Positions 1 to 5,367 of a stretch of DNA of 22,179 nt are shown here, piece after piece. The stretch spans positions 1-22,179 of the IMG/VR virus record IMGVR_UViG_3300030102_004719. One strand, given 5' to 3'. Position 1 is the stretch's first letter, and each line of letters begins with the position of its first letter. A model generated the notes under the pieces. That model saw only the letters and a list, made by a program, of their open reading frames with translations, did no database searches and was not told the origin of the DNA. A program made the translations under genes and the position numbers. This stretch comes from a virus.

Positions 1-210
1 TGCGATCGTGCCAGCCCTGAAGATTTTCCCAGATTCTGAGCCACGGTGTGCGGCTGGGAAATTGGCACACCATATGTCCATCAGGGCACACTCTCCGGCT
101 GATGTCCCGCAGTGCCTGCGGGTGTACAACCCCAGCAGATCCCAGCCGGTGCAAGGGTTCCCGGTCCTGCCCGGTATAGTCCCGACCCTACCGGCGCGAC
201 CCCGGCGGCC

Positions 211-254
211 ACTATTGCGAAAATTCTCAATAACTATTGCGAAAGTTCTCAATA
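211..254. repeat. 22-bp tandem direct repeat
   Basis: Two adjacent copies of a 22-base unit lie at 211-232 and 233-254. They differ at one position (A or G in the middle) and share ACTATTGCGAAA and TTCTCAATA. The array lies immediately upstream of two Fur-box-like sites. Its TTCTCAAT half resembles the half-sites seen in Fur operators, so it may be part of the same control region. The repeat is seen directly; the function is inferred. Confidence 0.8.
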
Positions 255-258
255 GCGT

Positions 259-277
259 GAGAATGAGAATCATTATC
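259..277. promoter_or_regulatory. Fur box (site 1)
   Basis: The 19 bases GAGAATGAGAATCATTATC match the classical Fur-box consensus GATAATGATAATCATTATC at 17 of 19 positions. Fur with bound ferrous iron represses promoters that carry such sites. No clear gene starts just downstream: the nearest plus-strand candidate begins at 448, and no convincing gene lies to the left. The controlled gene is therefore unknown and may lie outside the window on the minus strand. Confidence 0.65.
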
Positions 278-304
278 ACCCCCACCCAGGGGGGAGGCAT
301 TCCA

Positions 305-323
305 GAGAATGATTCTCATTCTC
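305..323. promoter_or_regulatory. Fur box-like site (site 2)
   Basis: The bases GAGAATGATTCTCATTCTC match the 19-base Fur consensus at about 15 of 19 positions and are nearly palindromic. The site lies 28 bases after site 1, an arrangement common in iron-regulated promoters with several Fur sites. A short C-run/G-run inverted repeat (279-283 with 290-294) lies between them. Function is inferred from the motif only. Confidence 0.55.
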
Positions 324-447
324 ATCCAGCTACATCGGATTTTGAAAAATATGGATTTTGCAGATTTTGGGTTTTTGTGCCATATGAGTCTTGATCTGCC
401 CTTTGTAATTTTTTAGTCTTTAGAGGAACGAGTACAGCAGGTTCCTT

Positions 448-699
448 TTGAAAAACTCTGACGTAGTTTTGACGGCTCTGATCGAATGGTTTCTGGACAT
501 TGAATCCCAGCGCCAGGGAGTACCGATGGACACCCCTGTAGCGGCAGAAAAACTCCTTCCCGACATTAAGGAAGCACTTGAGCAGAGTGCCTACGAGGCC
601 GTCGCTTACGTGGCAGATGCCAGAGACTCACTGCCTTCTTGGATTTCCCCCACGGGTGATGTCCCTTCTATGCAGGAACTGCGGGGCAGGTGCCAATGA
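448..699 (+). CDS. small hypothetical protein, first gene of the early cluster
   Basis: This open frame encodes 83 residues from a TTG start. The in-frame stop at 421-423 leaves no other ATG or GTG upstream. An internal ATG at 526 has a good ribosome binding site (AGGGAG at 515-520, five bases away) and would give 57 residues. The upstream part (VVLTALIEWFLDIE) looks like a natural amphipathic helix, so the longer form is also plausible. The protein is acidic and mostly helical, with no signal peptide or recognised domain. It is the first gene after the Fur-box region, but nothing ties it to iron. I do not recognise a family. Confidence 0.5.
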   Translation: MKNSDVVLTALIEWFLDIESQRQGVPMDTPVAAEKLLPDIKEALEQSAYEAVAYVADARDSLPSWISPTGDVPSMQELRGRCQ

Positions 700-838
700 G
701 TATCGGTTTACTAGCTTAAAACGCGCTTTCGGGACCCGTTTTCAGGTGAGTTCAGGGCATCAAATGCGACACCGCCCTTAACAGGGGGTTGCGGCCATCC
801 TGAAACCTCCTTAGAACCCGCTCAGTTCTGAAAACTCC

Positions 839-1162
839 ATGTCATCTGAGCACCCGTTGATCACCGCCCTTGGTTGGGACAACGATGGCGAGCTAAGCCC
901 CGAGGCCCGCGCCACCAAGGCCACCATCGAGCGTCTGCAGTATCAGATCCCGTCCGCCGGACTGTCGACTCAAGAGCTGAAGACGCGCATCACTAATAAG
1001 CACCGTGAAATGGCGCAAATCACGGATTGGCTTGATAGCGGTATTTGCCGCAGTAATGACGAGCTTCTCAGCTTGAAGGAAGCGATCCAACAGATCGAAA
1101 GCGAGATCGTCGTTTTGTTGGCAACAGTTCCAACCGACCAGCCTGTTTTAGGCCGTGTTTGA
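839..1162 (+). CDS. hypothetical helical protein
   Basis: This encodes 107 residues from ATG. The only in-frame codons upstream, back to the stop at 812-814, contain no other usual start. There is no clear Shine-Dalgarno sequence. The protein is soluble and predicted helical: residues 20-60 and 72-95 have heptad-like spacing of leucine, isoleucine and alanine, which would suit a coiled-coil hairpin. The 3' end overlaps the next gene by eight bases, consistent with translational coupling. No family is recognised. By position it belongs to the small-gene cluster that in many phages handles early host takeover, but that is inference. Confidence 0.6.
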   Translation: MSSEHPLITALGWDNDGELSPEARATKATIERLQYQIPSAGLSTQELKTRITNKHREMAQITDWLDSGICRSNDELLSLKEAIQQIESEIVVLLATVPTDQPVLGRV

Positions 1163-1352
1163 GCTGTACGACCGTCACCGCCGAGAGGTGATTGCAGTTT
1201 CAGAAACCAAGAAAGGCGCTGTTCGTATAGCCGCCCAGGTTCTGAAGGAACAACCCCGTCGTGTCCTGAGGGACTTCGTGATCCGAGCCCGAATCGAGCC
1301 TCCAGTAAAGATTTTCTATTTGAAAGGTTTCAAACCGCCCTCCGAGAAATGA
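1155..1352 (+). CDS. small basic hypothetical protein
   Basis: A 65-residue basic protein starts at a GTG that overlaps the previous gene by eight bases. It ends in an ATGA overlap with the next gene. It is rich in Arg and Lys throughout, with a beta-like central segment (FVIRARIEPPVKIFYLKGF). Small basic proteins of this kind often bind nucleic acid, but no fold can be named. The overlaps on both sides support it as a real translated member of the cluster. Confidence 0.55.
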   Translation: MFELYDRHRREVIAVSETKKGAVRIAAQVLKEQPRRVLRDFVIRARIEPPVKIFYLKGFKPPSEK

Positions 1353-1807
1353 AAACCATCGCCGTCCGTCACCACCTGAAAGAGCGGGCAAAACAAAAAC
1401 GCCGAATTTCATTTTCCATCCACCCCCGCAAACCCATGTCACAGGACTGGACCGAGACCCAACTTGAGGAACAACTCAAGGAATACGTCGAGCGAAAAGC
1501 ATTGTTGAAGCGTTTGACCCAAGAACACGCGACTCAGGGTGAATTGATTCGCCGCTATTACCAAGCGCACAATCTGCAGTCATGCAGTTTGGACAATGCG
1601 CGTGTAGCGGTGGTTTCAAAAACAAAGATCCAGTACAGCGATACCTATCGCCGTGACAAGGAAAAGAGCAAAAAGGAATTTGCCGACAGGGAGAAGCAAG
1701 AGATCGAGAACTTCCACGACCCGAACTACGACGGCCCTTTGCAATGCAAGAGCTACGACCCTAATCCTTACAACCACATGGAAGTGTCGTTTGGAAAAGG
1801 GGAATGA
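1349..1807 (+). CDS. hypothetical charged helical protein
   Basis: This encodes 152 residues from an ATG overlapping the previous stop (ATGA). A second in-frame ATG at 1436 would give a 123-residue protein and would remove a very basic N-terminal tail (residues 1-29). From about residue 30 the chain is strongly charged and helical (QLEEQLKEYVERKALLKRL), likely a coiled coil. The C-terminus (residues 120-152) is rich in Asn, Pro, Asp and Tyr and probably extended. There are no membrane segments. It overlaps the next gene by four bases. No family is recognised, and the start is uncertain. Confidence 0.6.
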   Translation: MKTIAVRHHLKERAKQKRRISFSIHPRKPMSQDWTETQLEEQLKEYVERKALLKRLTQEHATQGELIRRYYQAHNLQSCSLDNARVAVVSKTKIQYSDTYRRDKEKSKKEFADREKQEIENFHDPNYDGPLQCKSYDPNPYNHMEVSFGKGE

Positions 1808-1971
1808 AGTATCTATTTCCCATCTTTTCGCTGGGTGTTTCTGCCTTCGCAATCATCTGGACCCCGTGGCCCACAGCGAAGCAAATGTTCAGCCCCAGAT
1901 CCGTCGAGTGGATTCAAGACGTTCCGCCACCCTCAGCCCCAGGTCCCATCACTTTGATCGCACATCAATGA
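1804..1971 (+). CDS. small single-span membrane protein
   Basis: This encodes 55 residues starting MKYLFPIFSLGVSAFAIIW. The ATG overlaps the stop of the gene before (ATGA) and the stop overlaps the ATG of the gene after (ATGA). Residues 4-19 form one hydrophobic stretch preceded by Lys2, so the protein is either a short membrane-anchored peptide or a secreted peptide with an uncleaved signal. The rest (residues 20-55) is Pro-rich and polar. It is too short for family recognition. Tiny membrane proteins in phage early clusters can act on host membrane functions, but there is no direct evidence here. Confidence 0.55.
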   Translation: MKYLFPIFSLGVSAFAIIWTPWPTAKQMFSPRSVEWIQDVPPPSAPGPITLIAHQ

Positions 1972-2147
1972 ATTTCGACGACTTCTGCCGACGAGCCCGC
2001 ATCAACGCGACGGTTTCAAAGCATGCCCACTACGTCACTGGCGCACATGGGATGTACCAAGTGACTTCTGAGCCGAAGTACACAGAGCAGATCTTGTACA
2101 CCGCCTATCCCCAACGTCCTTTTCCTTTCCAGCCCCATCAATCATGA
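1968..2147 (+). CDS. small hypothetical protein
   Basis: This encodes 59 residues from MNFDDFCRRARINAT to the stop at 2147, with ATGA overlaps on both sides. A longer open frame extends upstream to 1653, but that part runs through the preceding genes in another frame and is very Arg/Thr-rich, so the ATG at 1968 is preferred. The protein is soluble and rich in Tyr, His and Pro, with a possible short N-terminal helix. No domain is recognised. The exact four-base overlaps with both neighbours are the main evidence that it is translated. Confidence 0.5.
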   Translation: MNFDDFCRRARINATVSKHAHYVTGAHGMYQVTSEPKYTEQILYTAYPQRPFPFQPHQS

Positions 2148-2512
2148 GCACTTACACAAAGATCACTCCTGACTACGAGGTGACCCGTGGAAAGGTTGAG
2201 CGAGTTGCAGCCACCCGTCAGATGTGCTGTGCAAAGCGTGACCAGATGCTGCTGACCAAGCACAGGCTCTCCAGCTTTATCCGCAAGCCGTATTCGGACA
2301 TGGATGAGCCCAAGTGGATCTCAGATCATTTTTCTGGACAAATTCAGCCCAGAGAGATCGTCGGAATCCTTGTCTCCAAGGTCATCGAGGGCCAAACCAA
2401 TTCTCGGACTCCGCTGACCACTGAGCAATTTGAGCAGGAGCGTTCACGGGAAGTTTTCCTGACGCTGCAAACACCCACCAGCACTGTCCAAGGTTTCGCC
2501 CTTCACCAATGA
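2144..2512 (+). CDS. hypothetical protein
   Basis: This encodes 122 residues from an ATG that overlaps the previous stop (ATGA); its own stop overlaps the next ATG. The N-terminal half is basic, with a predicted helix around residues 16-48 (ATRQMCCAKRDQMLLTKHRL, including two adjacent Cys). The second half is mixed alpha/beta and polar. There are no membrane segments and no zinc-binding Cys set beyond the pair. No family is recognised. Confidence 0.55.
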   Translation: MSTYTKITPDYEVTRGKVERVAATRQMCCAKRDQMLLTKHRLSSFIRKPYSDMDEPKWISDHFSGQIQPREIVGILVSKVIEGQTNSRTPLTTEQFEQERSREVFLTLQTPTSTVQGFALHQ

Positions 2513-2730
2513 GAAAAGGTAATTACCCCCATGGCACAGCTCACAAGGGAAGTGTTCTTGACAAAGACGAGCTATTTCAAATCCGCCAGTACGCAATGGC
2601 TGGTTACCGGACCTCAGCAATCGCAATGCGATATGGAGTATCCGTCAAAACGATTCAGCGATTCTTGGCTGGCAAGACCTACAAAAACGAGCATAAAAAT
2701 GCCCCGGTTTCTCAGGCCGAGGCACGGTGA
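2509..2730 (+). CDS. small helix-turn-helix DNA-binding protein
   Basis: This encodes 73 residues, coupled to the previous gene by ATGA. Residues 21-56 read as a classical helix-turn-helix: ELFQIRQYAMAGYRTSAIAM is the first helix and turn, and VSVKTIQRFLAG is the recognition helix. The pattern matches the resolvase/homing-endonuclease-associated class of short HTH modules. It probably binds DNA and may regulate the phage's early or late genes. It has no catalytic domain. The last bases of the gene form part of a hairpin (2729-2752). The HTH call is good; target and role are unknown. Confidence 0.7.
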   Translation: MRKGNYPHGTAHKGSVLDKDELFQIRQYAMAGYRTSAIAMRYGVSVKTIQRFLAGKTYKNEHKNAPVSQAEAR

Positions 2731-2752
2731 CATGAGTTCTCAGGCTCATGTC
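2729..2752 (+). other. perfect 8-bp hairpin at the 3' end of the HTH gene
   Basis: GACATGAG at 2729-2736 is the exact reverse complement of CTCATGTC at 2745-2752, with an eight-base loop. It is not followed by a T-run, so it is not a normal intrinsic terminator. It could be an RNA 3' structure, a processing site, or an operator for the HTH protein encoded just before it. Only the symmetry is seen. Confidence 0.55.
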
Positions 2753-2899
2753 TTCTCCGATCCACGAAGGAATGACACCTCATGGAACGACGCGACTTTA
2801 AGTCTTTCGGCGTCTTGAAGAATATAGCACTATCTTTTCCAGAACGCCACCTCAGCCAAACCAGTACACGAACACCGTCCTTTCGTTCAGGAGCTTCAG

Positions 2900-3067
2900 A
2901 TGAAACATGAAATCCGCAACGTCCGACCAGAGCAGTTCGGTGAGTTGAGCAGCCATCTTTCAAAGGTGCTTTTGGGTTCTGCTCACAGCAATGAGAAGAC
3001 ATCGCGTCAACTCAAGCGACAGAAGCAACGCAAGTGCAAAACGTCAGCCCTGAGCTGGCATATCTGA
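2900..3067 (+). CDS. small basic hypothetical protein
   Basis: This encodes 55 residues from an ATG with a strong ribosome binding site (AGGAG at 2889-2893, six bases upstream), the best in this part of the window. The second half is very basic (KTSRQLKRQKQRKCKTSA, residues 33-50), suggesting RNA or DNA binding. It follows a 169-base gap after the HTH gene and is the last gene before the structured spacer at 3068-3367. It is too short for family assignment. Confidence 0.6.
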   Translation: MKHEIRNVRPEQFGELSSHLSKVLLGSAHSNEKTSRQLKRQKQRKCKTSALSWHI

Positions 3068-3079
3068 GTGAACTACTGG

Positions 3080-3304
3080 CAGGAGAAGGGCCGTCGATAA
3101 GCCCTGATCTTTCTCCCTGATGATGCATGCCATTACTCGGGCCGGGTGATGGGGATTACCTAAGCGAGCCGAGGGATTGGCTCAACCGGGGCATGCCTCT
3201 CTCAAGAGATACGGGTCCCATCGAGGACATGCGGTGGTTCCAGGGTCTCAACCGCCTGCATAGGGCCGCATGTAAGGAAGATCTCTCTGTAAGTCCAGGT
3301 AACC
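3080..3304 (+). ncRNA. candidate structured non-coding RNA or leader
   Basis: This gene-free stretch is dense in inverted repeats. They are GGAGAA 3082-3087 with TTCTCC 3111-3116, enclosing GGGC 3088-3091 with GCCC 3101-3104; CTCGG 3136-3140 with CCGAG 3169-3173; GAGCC 3166-3170 with GGCTC 3179-3183; TCTC with GAGA at 3198-3209; and a perfect 8-bp pair ACATGCGG 3227-3234 with CCGCATGT 3266-3273, enclosing GGTT/AACC. It runs directly into an intrinsic terminator at 3305. Together these suggest either a discrete small RNA or a 5' leader with an attenuator for the gene at 3368. I cannot match it to a known RNA family. Confidence 0.4.
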
Positions 3305-3350
3305 GTTGGGTAAATGATTTTCCTTGTTTGTCAGTTTACCCAACCTTTTT
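3305..3350 (+). terminator. intrinsic transcription terminator
   Basis: A perfect 10-bp stem (GTTGGGTAAA at 3305-3314 with TTTACCCAAC at 3335-3344) carries a 20-base loop and is followed by C and five Ts. This is a good factor-independent terminator on the plus strand. It lies only 18 bases before the next possible start codon (3368), so it ends the first cluster or acts as an attenuator for the next gene. Confidence 0.8.
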
Positions 3351-3367
3351 CCTTTTGATTTGAGCCA

Positions 3368-3625
3368 ATGAACGGGCCAACTGTCACTAAACATGTTGTT
3401 AAGCATGTTTTGCATACTGACGAGATATTTGTCTCGCTGACTCACAAGATGTGTGCCAAACGATTCCGCGACTGTGTGAACAGCCGAAGCAAGGATTTAC
3501 AGAAGTGGGATGCTCGCGGACTTCTTTCAAGAAATGAGAAAGACTATCTAGAGCTGCTGCTTGTTTGGGAGGGTCGTCTCAAATACCTCGTTATCAAGTA
3601 TTGCAATTCCTGTTTCTCCCTTTGA
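3368..3625 (+). CDS. small hypothetical protein
   Basis: This encodes 85 residues from the first ATG after the terminator. There is no clear ribosome binding site, and an internal in-frame ATG at 3449 is possible. The first part is rich in His, Val and Thr (TKHVVKHVLH); the rest is a charged helix (KDLQKWDARGLLSRNEKDYLE) ending in a hydrophobic C-terminus. Bases 3389-3395 and 3404-3410 inside the gene form a 7-bp inverted repeat (AAACATG/CATGTTT). No family is recognised. It leads directly into the next small gene with its stop at 3623-3625. Confidence 0.5.
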   Translation: MNGPTVTKHVVKHVLHTDEIFVSLTHKMCAKRFRDCVNSRSKDLQKWDARGLLSRNEKDYLELLLVWEGRLKYLVIKYCNSCFSL

Positions 3626-3626
3626 C

Positions 3627-3833
3627 ATGAAAACTTTCCACCGCACCACTGGCAGATACAAGGACATCCGTGTCTTCGACCCAACGACACCTGCGTTGCG
3701 TAGTTATCTGATGAATACAGGGCAACTACCGAACCCTGCATTGAAGAAAACCGAAGAGACTAATCAAGAACGTATGGCTAGGATGAAAATTATCAGGATG
3801 CAATGGGAAAGTGTTTTACAGCAGCTCGGCTGA
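3627..3833 (+). CDS. small hypothetical protein
   Basis: This encodes 68 residues from ATG 3627, one base after the previous stop. A longer in-frame reading from 3561 would overlap the preceding gene and is not favoured. The N-terminus (residues 1-40) is polar and basic with a YKDIRVFDPTTPALRSYL segment. The C-terminus (residues 44-68) is a single charged helix. It has no known domain. It overlaps the next small gene by 23 bases. Confidence 0.55.
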   Translation: MKTFHRTTGRYKDIRVFDPTTPALRSYLMNTGQLPNPALKKTEETNQERMARMKIIRMQWESVLQQLG

Positions 3834-3969
3834 TTCAGCAGTATTTACCAACGAGTGGCTATGTGATCGGATGGTTTATCTGATCGAAAACGACCGAGCG
3901 AAGGATGCCGCCGCACTTGCCACTGAATGGGAAGAGGACGGAGGTGTTTGGAGTTGGGAGCCCGACTAA
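3811..3969 (+). CDS. very small acidic hypothetical protein
   Basis: This encodes 52 residues from GTG 3811, overlapping the previous gene by 23 bases and ending 30 bases before a clear intrinsic terminator. The chain (MFYSSSADSAVFTNEWLCDR at the start, EEDGGVWSWEPD at the end) is strongly acidic and Trp-rich, with a helical centre. It is supported by its position as last gene before the terminator and by a protein-like composition. There is no strong ribosome binding site. Small acidic phage proteins sometimes mimic DNA or block host enzymes, but nothing specific can be claimed. Confidence 0.5.
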   Translation: MFYSSSADSAVFTNEWLCDRMVYLIENDRAKDAAALATEWEEDGGVWSWEPD

Positions 3970-3998
3970 CGCCTTCTTTCCCCGCAATAGCAATCCCC

Positions 3999-4025
3999 AG
4001 CAGCCCAGTCACAGGCTGCTTTTTT
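3999..4025 (+). terminator. intrinsic transcription terminator
   Basis: AGCAGCC (3999-4005) pairs with GGCTGCT (4014-4020) around an eight-base loop, followed directly by a run of Ts (4020-4025). It separates the small-gene cluster from the late operon. Confidence 0.85.
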
Positions 4026-4171
4026 GTGTTTATTTGTTGTATTCAGTTAGCTTAGTTAATGAACAAATATAAACCTGTGTTCTTAGCAATTTTCTCCACT
4101 CTTGTATGCATAGATTTAAAGTTTGAACTCAATATTCTCGGTAAATTGAGTGTTCCCGAAGAAGCGAAAGT
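4026..4171 (+). promoter_or_regulatory. AT-rich promoter/operator region of the late operon
   Basis: This spacer between a terminator and the first late gene is AT-rich. It contains two inverted repeats: TATTTGTT 4031-4038 with AACAAATA 4062-4069, and ACTCAAT 4127-4133 with ATTGAGT 4145-4151. A TATAAA at 4068-4073 could be a -10 element, but I see no good -35 at the right distance. Its position makes it the likely late promoter; exact elements are uncertain. Confidence 0.4.
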
Positions 4172-4330
4172 ATGTACGCACCAGCCCGCATGATCAAGAC
4201 GATAGCACCCGTATTTGAATTCCCGCTGGCCGCCATTTCAGACGAAGAGCTGGAAGAGGCGAATGAAAACTTCCGCGCTCAGAACCTGCCATATGCAGTG
4301 GTCAGGGATGTTTCCGAAGCAGCCGCGTGA
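4172..4330 (+). CDS. small acidic hypothetical protein, first gene of the late operon
   Basis: This encodes 52 residues from ATG 4172; ATG 4190 in the same frame is an alternative. The centre (ISDEELEEANENFRAQNLPY) is acidic and helical. No membrane segment or known domain is seen. It sits 20 bases after the ACTCAAT/ATTGAGT inverted repeat and 33 bases before the next gene, so it is probably the promoter-proximal gene of the operon that continues into terminase. Confidence 0.55.
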   Translation: MYAPARMIKTIAPVFEFPLAAISDEELEEANENFRAQNLPYAVVRDVSEAAA

Positions 4331-4363
4331 TGTGCGTTTATATGGAATAGGCGCTTCCCATCA

Positions 4364-4756
4364 ATGGAATACATCACGGAACATGCCGTACCGTTGATAT
4401 GCCTTGATAAGGATTTCCGCCACCCATTGGCTGAGCAGTTCGAGGAGATCGATGAAGACGGCGATCTTGTGCGAAGTTACAACGAATGGGGATTAGCGTC
4501 TGTTCTTGCTTATATGTTCTGCCGGCGCGTAGAGACAAAGCGTCAATACGCGAATATCGAAATGGTCATCGGCGAGTGTCTACGGATTTCTCGCCATACG
4601 GCCTCAGAAAATAAAGCGTTGTTCCGCGCTATTAAGAGAGAGATCAAAGCAGGCGACAGAGAGAAGGTGATTGCTTGGTCAAAGATTCTGGTTTCTCAAC
4701 TCGCCCTGGCTCTGGCCGAACAGCACGAAGGCATGGAGGAAGATGAGGAAGATTGA
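4364..4756 (+). CDS. hypothetical protein upstream of terminase
   Basis: This encodes 130 residues from ATG 4364; the in-frame codons back to the stop at 4328-4330 contain no other usual start. It has a mixed N-terminal part (residues 1-35, acidic), a helical core (residues 36-110, with SRHTASENKALFRAIKREIK) and a very acidic tail (EGMEEDEED). There are no membrane segments. The 3' end overlaps the NblA-like gene by 14 bases, and that gene's ribosome binding site lies inside this one, so they are probably translated together. No family is recognised. Confidence 0.65.
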   Translation: MEYITEHAVPLICLDKDFRHPLAEQFEEIDEDGDLVRSYNEWGLASVLAYMFCRRVETKRQYANIEMVIGECLRISRHTASENKALFRAIKREIKAGDREKVIAWSKILVSQLALALAEQHEGMEEDEED

Positions 4757-4952
4757 AGCCAGCGTCAATGATCACCTGAAGTTTTCAAAGTTCGTCAAAG
4801 AGATTGAAAAGCTCGACCGTGATTCATTGATGGAGGTGACGATTGAGTTGGCGCGTCTGGCATTAGTCATGCAGCCAGCAGCAATCCGATGGGCCGCCTA
4901 CGAAGCGGCTGACAACCTTGGAGGATTTCATGGAACGACCGGACACTCTTGA
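4743..4952 (+). CDS. NblA-like small helical protein (possible phycobilisome-degradation adaptor)
   Basis: This encodes 69 residues from ATG 4743 with GGAGG at 4735-4739. Residues 7-51 align without gaps to the core of cyanobacterial NblA (as I recall the Synechococcus elongatus protein, where SVEQQ... and ISREDL... are typical). Shared features are Ser-Val at the start, the aromatic and leucine spacing, the L-x-R-(D/E)-x-L turn (LDRDSL here) and the second helix with IEL and R. NblA binds phycobilisomes and Clp protease and triggers antenna breakdown, and some cyanophages carry nblA. Identity is low (about nine in 46), so this could instead be an unrelated helical hairpin. It overlaps the small terminase gene by 23 bases. 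Confidence 0.45.
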   Translation: MRKIEASVNDHLKFSKFVKEIEKLDRDSLMEVTIELARLALVMQPAAIRWAAYEAADNLGGFHGTTGHS

Positions 4953-5367
4953 CGAGCGCCAGATCCTCGCCGCCCAATCCTTAGCGGCTGGGTGTAACAC
5001 GCGAGATGCAGCTCGACGAGCAAAATGCACGGTCGAGGCAATCCGTATGTGGCGGAAGCGCACCGACTTCATGGATTGCATCTGGCTTTACCAGCAAGAG
5101 CTATTCCAACAATCGTTTGGCATTACGTCTGAAGCATTGCCCATGGCGATTGCAAAATTGACGGAAATTGTTGAAACCGATGACCCCGATGTTGCCGTAA
5201 GCATCAAAGTACAGGCAATTAAAATCCTGATAGATTCAGCACAAAAAGCATACGAAACCCGCACGATTGAGCGTCGTATTGATCAACTAGAGAGCTATGC
5301 AAGGACGCAGCCTGTTATCGAAACTCAACCAATTAGAGAAATTACATCTGGAGCGGGTCCAGGCTGA
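4930..5367 (+). CDS. terS: terminase small subunit
   Basis: This encodes 145 residues. The start is ATG 4930, preceded by GGAGG at 4920-4924; a TTG at 4918 would add four residues but lies on that site. Residues 11-46 form a helix-turn-helix (LAAGCNTRDAARRAKCTVEA), followed by a helical oligomerisation region (residues 60-125) with heptad-like spacing. This is the usual plan of phage small terminases, which recognise the packaging site and load DNA onto the large subunit. The direct overlap with the large terminase confirms the call. The 3' part overlaps the large-subunit gene by 71 bases. Confidence 0.88.
   Translation: MERPDTLDERQILAAQSLAAGCNTRDAARRAKCTVEAIRMWRKRTDFMDCIWLYQQELFQQSFGITSEALPMAIAKLTEIVETDDPDVAVSIKVQAIKILIDSAQKAYETRTIERRIDQLESYARTQPVIETQPIREITSGAGPG

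Noticed and set aside
1-273. Minus-strand frame open from ATG at 273 to the left edge
   Set aside because: Its start lies inside the Fur box, and the composition (many Gly, Arg and Cys) is not convincing; it could be real only if the sequence to the left continues the frame.
8-394. 128-residue plus-strand open frame at the left end
   Set aside because: It runs through the tandem repeat and both Fur-like sites, is very rich in Pro, Arg and Ser, and has no ribosome binding site; it is probably a chance frame in GC-rich DNA.
780-812. Minus-strand AAGGAGG followed by ATG at 798
   Set aside because: The site is perfect but the frame has only six codons before a stop; probably chance.
2782-2910. 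42-residue frame between the HTH gene and the gene at 2900
   Set aside because: The AAGGA site is too far from the ATG, and it overlaps the start of a better-supported gene; kept out for lack of evidence.
3117-3123. CTGATGA, the core of hammerhead ribozymes
   Set aside because: The second conserved core (GAAA after stem II) is missing in the following 150 bases, so no hammerhead can be formed.
3127-3363. 78-residue frame across the structured spacer
   Set aside because: The intrinsic terminator lies inside its 3' end, it has no good ribosome binding site, and the composition is odd.
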